DNA from: Lates calcarifer
Taxonomy: Eukaryota > Chordata > Actinopteri > Centropomidae
Length of the DNA stretch: 64,000 nt
Direction: 5' to 3'
Assembly: GCF_001640805.2 (NCBI RefSeq)
Contig: NC_066852.1
Span: 14,472,194-14,536,193, forward strand
Positions 35,401 through 49,530 of this stretch are shown in pieces. The position numbers and the translations under genes were made by a program. The notes beneath the pieces are model-generated. The model was given only the letters and a program-made list of their open reading frames with translations. It ran no database searches and had not been told where the DNA came from. The stretch's first letter is position 1. Every line of letters begins with the position of its first letter.

Positions 35401-38400
35401 TCTACGTATCACACACTGCAGAGCATCCTTGGATCCCACGATGACAGCTGCCTAACTACCTGCATTCAAAATGAAAACAACCAGTTCTTATTGTCTTTGT
35501 GTTAAGTGGTTTCCATGTTGGGGTTAGTGCACATTATCCAAATGTCCTGAAATGGCAGGCTTACACCATGGAAATTTAGCCTGTTTAACCTGGTTTGAGT
35601 GCACCTGTTCCTCATGCTGACGCATGTTTGTGTGGGGGTTTTCGCCTGTCATAGTAATGCTTCACCTACCTCCTTTCATTCCAGATCATGGCTGCAGCTG
35701 GGCAGTGATCTGTGCCCTTTGAGGTCCTTGACTCTCCCCTGCCTCCTCGCCTCTGGTGGTAGCCGTTGTTCATGGTGACTGCTGATGTTCCCACAGGCTT
35801 GTTGACCTTCATAACAACAAACAACAAACAACAATATGAAGTACATCACTCTTGCATGTTGGTGCCAGATCCATACATCACCCTCCTGTGTATATTCTAT
35901 GTGTCTTTTTGTTTGTTTGTTTTTTGCTGTCTGTGTCTCTGCGGGGGTCATTCGAAGTTTCTGACATTTTTCCCAGTCAAGGGTTTATGAGACTGTTCTC
36001 ATTTCTTATGTAAGGTCTAAAGTTGGTGTTTCCATGGAGTTATTAATTTCATGTTTGATAATATATGCACTCTATAATCTTTTCAAACTGTAACCTGTAA
36101 ACAAAGGAAATGTAAATAACCTGGACCTGGTGGAATAGTCTTTTTGCTCACTGCTTCTAAAGCACACATCTGTACAGAAATCCCAGCTAAGGACCAACAT
36201 CACTGCTCTGCAAACTCTGCAGGCAGTTTCTTGAGGCGAGTAATGAACCTCATTCACTTATAAATTATTTTTTAATTTCTTAAATTAATTTGTAAAAATT
36301 GAATAAGAGAGAAGTAAGACCCTGAACCCCACATCAGATCCAGAAGACGTGCCCACATTACTGATGGACCTTATTCACAGAAGATATTTTGACGACATGT
36401 CACAGTAGGAAGAGCACAGGTGTAAATAACATTAACATTAATAACAGTTAGCTGCTTCAGTTTCAGGGTCCGGGCATTATACATGCAGTCACATGCTGTT
36501 ACAGCAGAACTGTTACTAACGTTATTCGTAACACTTGGTATGACAATCAAAATGTCTACTGTGAGAAAGGCCTATGGATGCTTTCCCATTTGAATATCTT
36601 TGTGATTCAGGATTGCTCTGGAATTGTGTTCTATGCAACCTATCATATATATATAAATGTATATATAAAGTTCATTGAAGAACTATGTATTTACATGAAT
36701 TGTTGCATGCAAGAAGTGTACAACTTTAAGTCACTTCCATGACATAAAGCATCCATGACTTCATGAACAAATCTGCTTAACCACCACAAACATTGAACTT
36801 TTACTTAAACTATAACTTTCACACTTAATGAAGCTGTATAAATGGCACAGAAGCAGATTAAAAAGGGATTACAAGTGTTGCAAAGGAGTGTTTGATGTCT
36901 CTAAAAATCCCCCCTCTGTGTTCCAGTTTTCATTCACAAGATGAGAGCAAATATAAACTTCCAGCTCCCTGACTGAAATGCCTATAGTGTCATCCATGTG
37001 ACTATGAAAGACATCTGTAATTTTTCTGATTGGCATCTGCTCGTCACAGGCCGCAATTTCTAGTCACTTTATTAGAACATCTTTCATTTGACTTTCCATG
37101 ATTTTTACACTAAGTATAGGTTTGCCTTCAACATGCAGCCTGATTAAAGATAAATAACGATTCATAATCATAGTGTCTTTGAATGGCTAATCTATGACTT
37201 GCAAGGCAACAGACAATCAAGCTGATAGAGGAGTTTCTGCACCTCTGTTTGCTTTGGGAAAGATTGTTACAAAGTTACCACCAGAACACTCCACTTACTG
37301 CACTGACTTAAGTAATGATTCAGATTTACATTTGCACATGCACAAACTGAAATGTACATTTCACATTTATTCGTTAGCAAACTTGTCAAATATGTAACAT
37401 ATTTGCTAACAAATTAAAACTAAACAACACTGCCTTTAATGGCAAAAGTCTATTCTTAATCTCAAAAGGTCTCACTGATACACATCTCTCCTGCTGAGAA
37501 ATGTATTATCTACAGCAGTTATCCTTCATCTGTTGCGCTAAGCAGCATCATTTCAGTGTTTCATTATTTAGCTACACTTGGAATGAAAAAATGGACTCAA
37601 CTCCATCTAGCTACAAAGCTGAAAACAGGCCAATTCCCTGACAGTTAAAAAATAAACTAATATAACATTAGTGAACATTACAGTATCAGGGGCTGTAGAT
37701 GTTGGTGTAATGGTAGCGTTTACTTTTAATTGGCTATCTTTCCCATTTAGTTGATATGCTGCTAATGTGTATGAGTCCAGGATCAATGCAGGTTCTATAA
37801 CATCTAATCTTCCTCTGTTTTTCTGCTAACATTAAAGGAATATTTTTAAACCCTTACAGTCTAGGCCACAATATGTAAAGCTTTGTTTAAAATGGGTAAT
37901 ATAAATTGTTTATTGTTATTATTACCATTTCAGTTAACAAACGTACACCTTTTAATGGTCATATTTTCACTCCTGTCTGGTAGCACCCTAAAAGACTTAA
38001 AAAGACACTTTGTGAACAGTATACAGCATCATGTAACGTGTTATATGGTCACACCGCTCTGTACTTTACAGCATAGGAAGGTTTCTCAGACAAAAACCTG
38101 ACAAAAAACATGATATTTGACACGTGGAAATAGGACTGGACTAGAATTGCCCACTTGAAGCCCTGTGATATGGGGCTCTGGCCATGTAAACATTTAGGTA
38201 AGCCACAACCCAGCAGTGTTTTGTACTTTGAAGGCGACTAGTTCTGTCCATCAGAGTCAGTAAAAAAAATCTAAAGTGTACCTCTTTATCAGCAAGACAT
38301 CTGTCCAGATCTGAAGGACAGGCACAAGATAAAATGTTTCAATTACAACACTGATCCGATTTCCTCTCCATATGAACTGAACACTAAATACATCACTGAG

Positions 38401-39640
38401 GCTCCTGAATGCTTCAAGTCTCTGACCAAGAAAGCTGACCAAAGGCTTTTTCATGCCAAGTCCCAAACAGATTTACAGTTCATCACACTCATTAACATTT
38501 CACACTACGTTCGGCGTGTTAATTCTTTTAAAAGATATGGAGCAGAAAAAAGGTGAATCCTCTGATCAGTGATGCGGCATCGTTCTTTTTAAATATTTCC
38601 CATTTAAAATATCTCCTGTGCTTTGTGAATCTGACCAGGAATTCCACACTCAAAATGTATTTTACTTGCTTTTTGTCCGCTTTGACCGATTTAGTGTTAT
38701 GTAACTCAGTTTCTCCACAGTGTGTTAGAAAAACAAAAGCTGAGAGATGTATGTGTACACAATAGCCATATACAATTGTAACAATGGTTTTGTCCCTGAT
38801 TACAACAAGGGAGCCTTCCTATTATGCTACGCTTTGGCTGCTGTCCTCTCCATAGTAACAAGTGATGAGGCTCTTTGGTTTATTTATAACTGATGGAGAT
38901 TCCCGAGCTCTTGTGTTGAATAAAACACTGAGGCTGCAATTAAAAGTAAACTTTCAAATGTGAATTAACTCTCCAAGAAAATACTGCTGGAACAAGCCGC
39001 TGGGAGAAGACTGTTTTCATTTAACAACAATAAAATAATATACATATATTATGAATCATATAAATAAAATCTGGAAATTCTCCCATATGTGAATGCTTAG
39101 GCTGCCCTCCTTTTCTTGTTTGCTTTTTCTCACTGTCAGCGCTGTCTCTTGTTCTTCCTCGAGCACACCGCCAAACACAGATAAGCATGCTCATGCCTGG
39201 GAATAGAACATATAGAGAAGAGATACAGAAAAGAGGGGAAATCGAAATTATAACGAACGCATGCTGCCATAATAGAGGAGGTGATGAGTTGAAATGATAG
39301 AGGGGACAAGAGAAGTGTTTATGACATTCAGTTACATATAGAAAACACAGCTTTGTTTCAGGGAGATCAGTGTCTGGATTAACAGAAGTGACAGATAAAG
39401 AAATGGGAAATTTCATTGTCTGCCGCTATCTGGAAAATGGATTTTGTGAATACTGAGCTGGCTGGATATAAGCTTTTATTCAGTCTTTTACTGCCTGAAT
39501 CCTTTTAGATTTACAAGCTCAGGTTTTACCCACAGGCTACACTGAGGACTTTTTTCTTCCTCTGTGATGCTACATTTTACCCTTGTATTTCTTTTTTTTA
39601 ATGTTCCATTTTACTCTTTTTAATTTCTATCTAAATGCAC
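35401..39640. other. Intergenic, no gene seen
   Basis: AT-rich. A short palindrome (arms gttagcaaa/tttgctaac) lies at 37373-37410. No coding exon and no sizeable repeat were recognised. Confidence 0.5.
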
Positions 39641-39646
39641 TTTTAT

Positions 39647-39753
39647 ATTGTCTCATATTGCTTTGACATTTTGTTTTGATGCATTTTACAATTTATGTAA
39701 AGTACTTTGAACTGCCTTGTTGGAATGTGCTATACAAATAAACTTGCCTTGTC
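39647..39753 (+). repeat. Non-LTR retroelement 3' tail
   Basis: It carries 'atgtaaagtactttgaactg' and 'gtgctatacaaataaacttg' followed by ccttgtctta, the stereotyped 3' end seen on many fish LINE/SINE copies. Confidence 0.55.
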
Positions 39754-40535
39754 TTACAGTGAAAAGTACACAGACTCCATGTAATGTACTGTCGACAACA
39801 CATCTTCATGTGCGTCCCTTCACCTCAATGGGCCTCATCAAAGAACATTTTCAAAGTGGTGTCCTAAATATCTTCTTTTCATCTTTTTCGGTGAGGTTTC
39901 ACTAAACTTTCTTTATTGGACAAAAATGAGAGGAAATTCAAATTATGATAGAATTAGTGAATGCAGAATAAGTGAATGCCACAAATTCACTTGTTCGTGC
40001 CACAAAAGAACAAATCTGTTCGTACGAGTGGCTCTTGCAATCTTTTTAAGCTGGTTGAGTTCAATCTGTATACATATTGTTTTTCTTTGCTCTGGTGTGC
40101 CAATACATTTATATTAAATGCATTTTATGCATACTTTCTTCCTTTCTTGCTCTCTGTTTAGTCAACATAACCCTTAACCAAAGTTGTCCCCTTGTCTGTG
40201 CTTAGCCATTAGCTAACATCACATGACACACCAAAAACATTTTGAAAAAGAGATTTTTGGAAATGTACGTCATTATTTTCTCACCATGAGTTACTACATA
40301 CTCACATACAGGATTTTAAAACTCTGGGAAGTTATTTAATCTTTTTGTCACAATGACTGGGGTGAAGAGTAGAAATACTCTATTCACACCAAGAATGTTT
40401 ACTTGCATGTATGTGTTTGACCAGTGCAGCGTCTTGCCCCATGATGTCACATTGGGTTGCAGCAAAAGTTGAACCAGATTCTGCTTTTTTGTCATGTGAC
40501 GCTGGGTTGTTTTTGGCACAGCTCCCTGCACTGGC

Positions 40536-40575
40536 ACCCCCCCCCCCCCCACCACCACCACCACCACCACCACCA
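40536..40575. repeat. C-run followed by (CCA)n microsatellite
   Basis: A run of about 15 C is followed by about nine CCA units. Any polyproline or polyglycine reading here is an artefact of the repeat. Confidence 0.95.
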
Positions 40576-40875
40576 CTCCGCTGGACTGGCTCCATTAAAT
40601 TTAATGAGAGAGAGTGATTTTTTTCATGTAGGGCTATTGTCACAACCTATCTCTCAGTGAAGTAAGCACATACAGTGAGTGTATTTCACACAAAAGTACA
40701 ACAGTAAGAAGCTGAACAGGATCATGTTCCTGACATGTTGCTCTATAAACTGTGGAGTTTATCAATTTCACTGCTTAATTCTGTGATTTAAAAACAAACA
40801 GGTGTAGGATATGAGGATTAGCCTACACACTTCAATGTGATTAACTGTGTCAGGAAGACATCTAATGAATAAAGT

Positions 40876-40876
<1 letters not shown>

Positions 40877-40908
<32 letters not shown>

Positions 40909-40910
40909 AT

Positions 40911-40941
<31 letters not shown>

Positions 40942-40942
40942 T
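40877..40942. repeat. Compound (CA)n / A-run / (AT)n microsatellite
   Basis: CA dinucleotides, then about 15 A, then an AT alternation. Confidence 0.95.
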
Positions 40943-43900
40943 TTACACCCACCCATTTGTTGACTTTTTATGGCAATTATGGGATTTCATGAGCTTGTTA
41001 TTATTAGGTTGTGTGTGATGTATTTTGTATATCAGTATTTAAAATCTACTCCCACATACTCATGAATTTTAAAGGTTACGCAGCTTTTTAAAAACCTCGT
41101 CAAAGATGTTTAACAGTTTGGTAGATGGCACGCTTTAGCAAATGTTGGAAAACTTTGAAGCCCTTGAGACTGCATCAGATGTTATAATCAGCCTCTTGTT
41201 ATTTAAATGACAAAACTTGCGATTCTGTGTTTAAATCTATTTTAGAGTGTACCCTGTACCACACACATTTTGAAAACAGCTTGAGGTTCCTTGAGTTTGA
41301 GTGAATGCTCACCACAATTAGAGACAACTCTAATCAGCACGCAGGTGATAATGAGTATGATATGATGATTACCTGATTGGCAGCTTGTACCTACAGTATG
41401 TTATATCTTAACTTGTGTTGACACTAAAATTACATATAAGTCATCTTCTCTTACATTTTCAAGTCATAGCAGAGGCAAAAGTCAGACCCACATCTCATAT
41501 AAAGATCATAGTGCAAGCCTCGAGGCTGCATAATGATTCACACTTGATAAAGTTAAAGGAAATTTCACTGCTGATAAATTCTAATTAGTGACTAATTAGG
41601 CTTAGAGAAACCGAGATAATATGATCTCAACTGTAATGTTTTTGGAATAAAACAGGATTTTTGACATGTCTGAAATTCTGTTTGGCTTTCCTGCCGTGGG
41701 AACAATTCCGCATGGCTCCTGTCAAAAGATACTGTCATTCTTATTCTTCCTATCAGTATTATTCAGGTAGAATCTTACATGTTATGTTATGTCTTGATTG
41801 ACACTTTTCTTTGATATAAATAAAACTGAACTTTGCTGAAGAGCAGAAAAAACGTTTTTGAGGATACGAATGATGAATAAAGCCAGTTGGGGGTTTCCAT
41901 GTTTGTATGTCCAGCGTAAGTGACTGATCGATTGATCCACGCAGTATGAACATAGAAGTTGTACATTTTGGCCGTGCAGAAAGGATAAGCATGTAGTGTG
42001 ATTTAACACACACATACAGTACAAGATAAATAAAAAAAGGTTGCTGCTCGCTTTTATTTCACCAACTGTGTTGTCTAACTTTAACTGTATGTACAAAAAA
42101 AGCAATTATTTGTATAATTAATTTGCAATTTTGTATGAGTTGTTAACTCCAGTGCTTCATATCTCTGCCTTGTATCATTACAGCTCACCATTTGATGAAT
42201 TGTTTTTATACTGGATCTATGGGAAGTCTTAAGGTCTTTGCCCGACACAATGAAGCTTGATATCTTATTTTAAATCTTGAGCCAAAATTAATCAGGGAGA
42301 GATAATGATTAACAAGTGAGAGACTGATTACATTCCTGCCTAGTCGTAACCCTGCATTAATCATGATAATTTCCCTCACCCTGACACCTCAAGTGAGCGT
42401 GCCCTATTTTGCTGTGATACCATCAGGTTGTCGTCAAACTTGTATTAACTGGACCCTGGCTTCCTGTCTGATATCAAAATGTGGGCCATTTATTTTGTAT
42501 CTCAGCCCTCTGATATCCTTTTAAACCCACAGCAAACCTTGTTTTCCCATTTTATGGAATGTCAATAAATCTGCACAAGACATCTATCAAGACATCTATC
42601 AATAGAAATATCTGTTGACTGGCTGAACAATAAAAGAGGCTGTGCTCCACTTTACAGTCACAGACACAGTAGTGTGTGTTATCAGGTTAAAAAGAAAAGA
42701 CTTAGCTCAAAATGTTTTATTTATAGTAATGTGTAATTATAGTTAGTGAATGAAACTTGGAGCAGGATATAAAAAAATATTGTCCTACTTTGTATGTATG
42801 ATCCATAATTATGTGACTGGTGCTACATATCCTCCTATAGGGTCTCTGTCATTAAACCTCAAGCACCAGTTTGTTGGTCTATTGCACACACAGACACACA
42901 GAGTTGTGCGGCCCTATTCTTCCTTTGGAGGATCAGAGGTTTTGTCGCTGTAGGTGTTGGCGATGAGTCACACCGGCAAATTACCGCGTTTCAAACGGCT
43001 TTCAAATTACTTCCCTTCCAGTCGGGTGGTGTGCTGATAACCGATAACAGTTTTCATTTCAACAAGGAGTTTTGGAGGACTCATCTCTCCATCTGTTTGT
43101 CTGTCTCAAGGTATAGCCTGTGTGTATCCTGTACCTGTTTGCATTACAGTACACACTGTACAGCATGGACGTCAGCAACACAGACACACAAAGCTTTAAG
43201 TTGATAGGGGGGAAAAAAGGTTAGGCCAGTCACTGCTGGAGCTGCTGAAAAGCTAAACTATCTATGAATCCACTGCTAAAGAGACAAATAGGAAAACATT
43301 TTAGTGTTTAGCCTTTTTAGTCTTGGTTCATGAAGAGGCTCATTTAAGCTGACAAATGATTATTTGAAGATATACAGAGTATCCCAGTCTCCTACCTACA
43401 GAGATACTTCACAACAGAAAGCATAAAGGGTTCACATGTAAATCCTCCAATGTTAATTTCATTATAGTAACCTCATGGAGGCCTGGTGTAGTACAACCTG
43501 CAAAAAAAGTGTAAAGTAATCTAGTTCACAATGCTTGATGTGATGGTCAAAATATCTGGGACAAAAGTCCCAATGTGACTGTAAAAACTGCTTTCATGCA
43601 CCATGAGCCATGAGTCACATTATCTGAAAAGCATCACATTTTGTGCGTAAAGTTGTGTTATTCGTACGCAGATTTAAGAGAATGGGCTTTATAATGAGTG
43701 ACAGTGGCCTTGAGGGCTACATACACTGCACCTTAAGAAAACTCACACAATCTGACAAAACACAAGAAATTAATTAAAAAAAAAATGTCTATTTGACAAC
43801 ATCTCCATCACTTAAAAAAACAGGTGGAGTAAGTAAAAGCAAATTAAGAAACACGTGAACCAATTTGACATCTCATATGTGTTATGGAGAAATAATTGGA

Positions 43901-46900
43901 GGTAATTGTGTTGATTTTGGATACTGCCCATGCTACTACTGTTTTACAAATTATTATTTGCTCAGAGTATAATGTTTGTTTTTATAATGTTTTAATTCCC
44001 CTCAGCTGACTGTTATCTTTTATATTATAAATAAATATATATTTACCTGTGTCATGATGTAATGACTCAAAATGTCAGGTTATCATATCCACAGCGTACA
44101 GTTTATCAAAATAAAAGTATCAGCTTGTAAAGTGGTAGAAAATCAGAATGGCATAACAATGTAAACCTTGCATCATCTACTCTGCACCCTCAAGATCACG
44201 GACCTCTGCATGACTGCTATAGAATCCAAAGTAAAAGCTGTCATTGCATTATGTTACAACTGTTAAGTATGTTACAGTACGACTGTTGTCCTGTCATGAG
44301 CACTCTGAATTGTATGGCAATAATGTACTGAATGTTGAATTTTGAATCTTATGCTGGTACAATTGTGAGGTAATGAACCTGACCACAACACCAATGCATA
44401 GGGATACATAGGTTTTGAGATTTGGCACATTATAGTGATAGTGATCTGCAAAAAGCGTGGTTTCCCTGCCAATACATCTGCAGTCTGTGGCTTTGCCATC
44501 TGTGCTCTCTGGTGCAGTGATTACAAATGATGTGGATGCAAGCTATTATTCTAATAAAGTCTCATGCTAGGTTTTACTGTAGTACATTAGAGGCAGCTGG
44601 CTGCAGGCCGAGTGTCTTGTCATGAGGCCTTGAATGTGCAGCACTACCTCTGACACCATGTGTATGTGTGTGTGTTTTATGTCAGGGTTGGGTTCTATTC
44701 ATTTTCAATAGTGTGTTTGCTGATGCATGTGCCAGATGTCTACAGGGGAGAGGGGAAGAGATTGATGGTGAGCGCTGATGTCGCACGCTCTGATATGAGT
44801 CGCCTCATCAACCTCAAATTCATTGCCTGCTTCTGGCCTCCAACACTATCCGTCACCGATGCCGCCACTTTCTCAAAGGTTGCAATGCGCATTTTTACAG
44901 CTAATATTCAAGGGGGGTAGATAATATCTGAGTAGCCGACAATGAGAGAGTAGGACAACAGTCGCCACAATGCGCACACATTATTCACGAGGGATCCTCC
45001 AACTCCCACCATAACTCCTTCTATAGGCCCTAATTTATGCAATAGACGTTTGGCATTCAGCGGCTGTTCAGAGCTCATATCCTTTCACATCATTTATATT
45101 GGCTTATAGATTCAAATATTATTTTTAACACCATATTCATCAAGGTGGAGATGTTAACCCATCACACATTACTTATGAAGGGATGGTGTTCATTTTTCTT
45201 TGCAGTGCTGGTACAGGATTTAAGGGAGTCGAGAACAGGGGACATTTGAGTCTATGTCATTTTTGAGAATTTTTATTTTTCTGTAAGCCACAAATGTCTT
45301 TGAATTTTAATGATCTATATAGTTTTTTGCTCAGTTCCTGCTCTATTTTAACATCATGGTATCGAGTGTACGTGCAGCTTCCTGAAAACATTCTGCATTA
45401 TGCTCACATTTGGTCCAGTTTTAACTATCGAACTGTATCTTTTCCAGCATGTAATAGCACACATTGATACAAAAAACAAACAGCACTTTACAACAAGACC
45501 AAACATGTTTCATATGGCTGCTGTGCCAAAATAAGTGCATAGTTGAAACATACTTAATCAAGATACTGACATATTGTTGGTTTCAAAGCTCCTTGCAGTT
45601 GTTACAATCACTCACCCTCCACATCACATATTCTGTTTTCCCACTTTAATATTCAGGTATGTTTCTAATGCCACCTTGATTAATAACCATATTAAAGACG
45701 GGCAATGCAATATCAACATTATTAATGGAAAAACACTTTAAAAGAGAAACGTTATATCCTTCATTTTATTATGGTGACATTACACCTGCAGTGTGTCGGC
45801 GAACAGACCAGACATAAGTTTGATTGAATGCTCATTTTCCATGTACACAGTCAGTGTAGGCTGCCATATTGTCATCTATCAGTGAGAAAGAAATCTGTGG
45901 GCTTTTGAGGGCTACTAATGAGATACTAATTTTAAAAAATTCTCAATGCTGTCATCCTGTTCTAACACATCACTTATCCAGATGTAAACACAGCTGCTTC
46001 CCTATAAAAACCTACAATAACAGTGCAGCATAACACCAGCAGACACGTCTCACCAACTGTATTGCACCTTCTGACATGAACAAACGTTTGACTCAGAGTG
46101 AGAGAGACAGAGTGATTCATCTCTGGTGTTGAAAATAGCCTTTTTCTACAAAACTGGGCCAAGAACAGACAACTTTTACTTTGTTCCTGTATCTGAGCAC
46201 TGACCAATGGGCTTGAGGGATGCAAAAATCCTAATTGAAGTGAAGTAAAATCCCAGTAATCGGTGTAATCATAATCATATTTACACCATAAAACAAACTT
46301 TATTGTCCCCTATCTTAAATTTGTGTAGCTTAATGTAGCTTGCAGCAAACTTTTCAAAAGCATGTATGAAAGGAAAAAAACAAAAAACAAAACAAAAAAA
46401 AAAAACACCCAGATGAAGATTATAGTGTGGGCGCCAAGGTCCTGCACACATCATCAAGTCCCAGCTATGTATTGTGTTGTAGGGAACCTTACGGTGCAAT
46501 TACTTGTCCTTCCCTCCCTTGACAAAGTGGCGTGGGCGGAAAAGCTTCTGTTAATCATGAGCTCTATTTTATCAGTTCCAGGTAGGGACCCTTTTGCAGC
46601 ACGAGGGAGCTGCATTAGCACACTTGCTGAAAAAGACCCCCCCCGCCAAAAAAGCCTACATTATCATAATTATGGCCAAAATGGCAGAAAAAAAACACAC
46701 ACACAAAGCCAACCCCCCCCCCCCCCAAAAAAAAGAAAAAAACAAACAAACAGGGAATTCATCATTCTCTTTCTCCCTTCCTGTTTGGAGGATGTTGATT
46801 TTTTGGCTCTGCCTGACGACCCTGCAGCCCTCCTCAGTCCAATACCAGCGGTGAAAAAGAGAAAGTTAATTAAATGGAACAAAAGGCCATCCACATATAG

Positions 46901-49080
46901 TCATTGCCTCTTGTTTTAGCAGTTTGTACAGGGAGCCATCAGCAGCAGCATGCCCCAACCTCCTCCAAAGGTTCATTTGTCTGTAATGTACATTACAGTA
47001 AGAGAGGGGAAGTGTGTTTGTCTCTGTGCATGTGTGTATGAGGGAGAGAAAGAGAGACAGAACGCATAACCGAGGGAGAAATGGAACTATTACTGTGTGT
47101 GTGTGTGTGTGTTCTCCAGTGTGTGTGTTCCATTAAATGCAAGCAGTGTTAATCTATGTGAGTGGCCAAGCAGGCAGCAGAGTGTGAGTCAGTGCGGGGG
47201 TGCGGACATGGAGTGAGGGTAAGGGGCCAACTAATGCTGAGTGGCAGTTGATAATGCCAGACCGTTATATCAGCATCTGCCCTCCGGCTCCATGCTTACC
47301 TCTCCGAGCCTGCTGCTGCCATCAAGCATTTCAACACAGACGTACACACATGCTCACATACACACAATAACATGAATGCCTTGCAAACACTCTGCATTCT
47401 GCAGCAAACAGTCCCTTGCACAAAATCTAATCAAACAGAGGTTATGTGGTGCCTCAAGCCATCGTAACAAATTACAACTTCATTTGATGTGTGCATATCT
47501 CGTCTGCTAACACAAAACACATATTTGCGCACAGGGACCAAGTCAAACCCCCCGCCTCAGAAGTGAAACAAAACGCCATTTTAGTTTCCAGGTAGTAAGA
47601 GTGAGCATGCTCCTCATGACTATATCATTGCTGCAGGGAAACCATGAGCTTTTGTATGCTTATTTTCATGTCTTTGATAAGCTTTAAAATGAGACATCAA
47701 AAGACTTTAGATGATATTTCATGTTCGTCTGCACATTATTTCTCTGATCAGCGAAGAAATATCAAAAATGTAACATTCACATCAGTAGAGCATGACATTT
47801 TGAATCAGCCACCCAATAATCGCTTCACAAAGTTTGCTTCGTGAATCTGACATCTGCAGCTAATAGCCAATTAACCTTAGAACGTCGCAGATAATATACA
47901 ATAGAAGCCCTGTCTGTGGTTAACTGGACGTACAGTGAAATTATTTAATACACATTACAACACACACGTACAAAGAAAACATATCCATAAACTTGAGCAC
48001 ACGCACACACACTCATGGGAATAAAAGCCTTGATGTAGCGAGGAACTAACCCACATAAGGACTGACAGCTGAATTTAGTGGTGCACCAAGGCCAGAGCGG
48101 AGGCCTGGCATTGACAAATGAAGAGTATGGAAATGAGCTTGGCTTTAACATTGTGAATCAACTTGTTTCCACATTATCCAGCACATGAATGCCAGCGATG
48201 ACAGCGCAGTGTCTTCCTTTAACTCCAGCGCAACAGGAAAGCAGAATGTCAGATGTAACTGCATATTTACTTGCCCTTGAACCATAATGTACAAAATGCT
48301 CCATTACAGCAGACCTTGGGAACGAGTGGTTGATGGTGGAAGTTGCTTTTATTTTATAACAAATAGAGCAGAAAGGAAAGTTGAAAAAAAAAAAGAAGAG
48401 CACAGATGAATGCACATGAGCGGGTCATGTAATCAAAGCATCCCTATACAACCCAGAGTTGTTTACTTCAGCAAAGCTTTGATTCTTATCCTGATGTTTC
48501 GAGCAGGACTTGTGAGGTTTAAAACCTTCAGGGCAGACTTATTTCAAATCCACACTGCTACTTTTCAGCAAAGTGACTGAATTTTTTCTCCATGAGTTGG
48601 TATTGATAATGATCAGAATTAGACCCAGTGAGCATCAAACTACTCATTAAGAAAAGCTTTGTTATCAGCAGTACAGTATAATATGTAATATGGGTGCACA
48701 TACATTGATTTGTGGGTAAGACTTAATGATAAGGGTAACACCTTTAAGAATTACCAAGCCACTATGAGTTTTTGTGATTAGTAAATGTTTAATTAATCAT
48801 CAATGAATGAATGTTAAGTCACTGTTACTTTATACAGTGCATATGCCACCATGTTAGCTGGAATCCAGTTACATAGAAAAGGGCATTTCAGACTTATTTG
48901 TGACATTAACAATTCTCATAGAAATATCAAGCTGTTAAATCAGACTGGTAACCTAATGCAAATTTCTGCATGTTGCTGGATGATCCGATGATCAACATCT
49001 CTAGTAATGTTGATGAGTCACAATCAGATTCTTGACACAACATTAACATCCAGTTTTTCGTTCTTGCTTCAAGTTCTGCC

Positions 49081-49530
49081 AATAAATGGAGGAATCTCTG
49101 TCTTTCTGTCTATTCCTCCATTTTCTCATCAACCATTCATCTGAACAAATTCAAACATGGTGGATGTGCTGCTGAGGACCCAGGAAAGTGCAGTGTCGAC
49201 TGTGATGTTTTGTGGATGAGCAGTTCTTGAGAAAGCTTCAAACATTTCCACTTGGCGTGAAGAAAAAATGGACACAGATTAACGCCATGAATAATTATGT
49301 TGCAAACTGTGATGTCACAGAGCCCTCTGTCAGATAGGTTAGGGTCTGTGCTTTCGATTTTCTTGAGAGCTCATCATTCAAAAAAACTTCACAGTTGACA
49401 CTGCACTTACTCGTGTCCTCAGAAATGCGCCGGACAAGTTTGAAGTTGACCGGATGAGCAGCTGTTGAGAAAATCAATGGACAGACAGACGGAATGACAG
49501 AATGACAGACAGAGATTTCTGGATTTATAG
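49081..49530. repeat. Fold-back (long inverted repeat) element
   Basis: The two ends are imperfect inverted copies of each other over about 160-185 nt. On the left arm 'aatctctgtctttctgtc', 'gctgctgaggacccagg' and 'aagtgcagtgtcgactgtga' occur in order. On the reverse complement of the right arm 'aatctctgtctgtcattctg', 'catttctgaggacacgag' and 'aagtgcagtgtcaactgtga' occur in the same order. About 100 nt separate the arms and no coding capacity is seen. This is MITE-like and resembles a repeat known from fish genomes. Confidence 0.7.

Larger units (their letters stand above)
39754..49080. other. Intergenic, no gene seen
   Basis: It contains C-run/(CCA)n at 40536-40575, a compound (CA)n-A-run-(AT)n at 40877-40942, A- and C-runs at 46374-46402 and 46713-46755, and (GT)n at 47095-47112. 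Some intervals (about 44580-44900 and 47210-47330) are complex sequence without frames and could be regulatory. The proline-, glycine- or lysine-rich open frames here are translations of homopolymers. Confidence 0.5.

Noticed and set aside
37373..37410. Short hairpin as a microRNA precursor
   Set aside because: The arms are only about 9-12 bp, too short for a precursor, and no known microRNA sequence was recognised.
40380..40660. Polyglycine and polyproline frames
   Set aside because: Direct translation of the C-run and (CCA)n microsatellite.
46362..46919. 185-codon + strand frame
   Set aside because: It runs through A- and C-homopolymers. The middle part is Lys/Pro artefact and the ends show no family.
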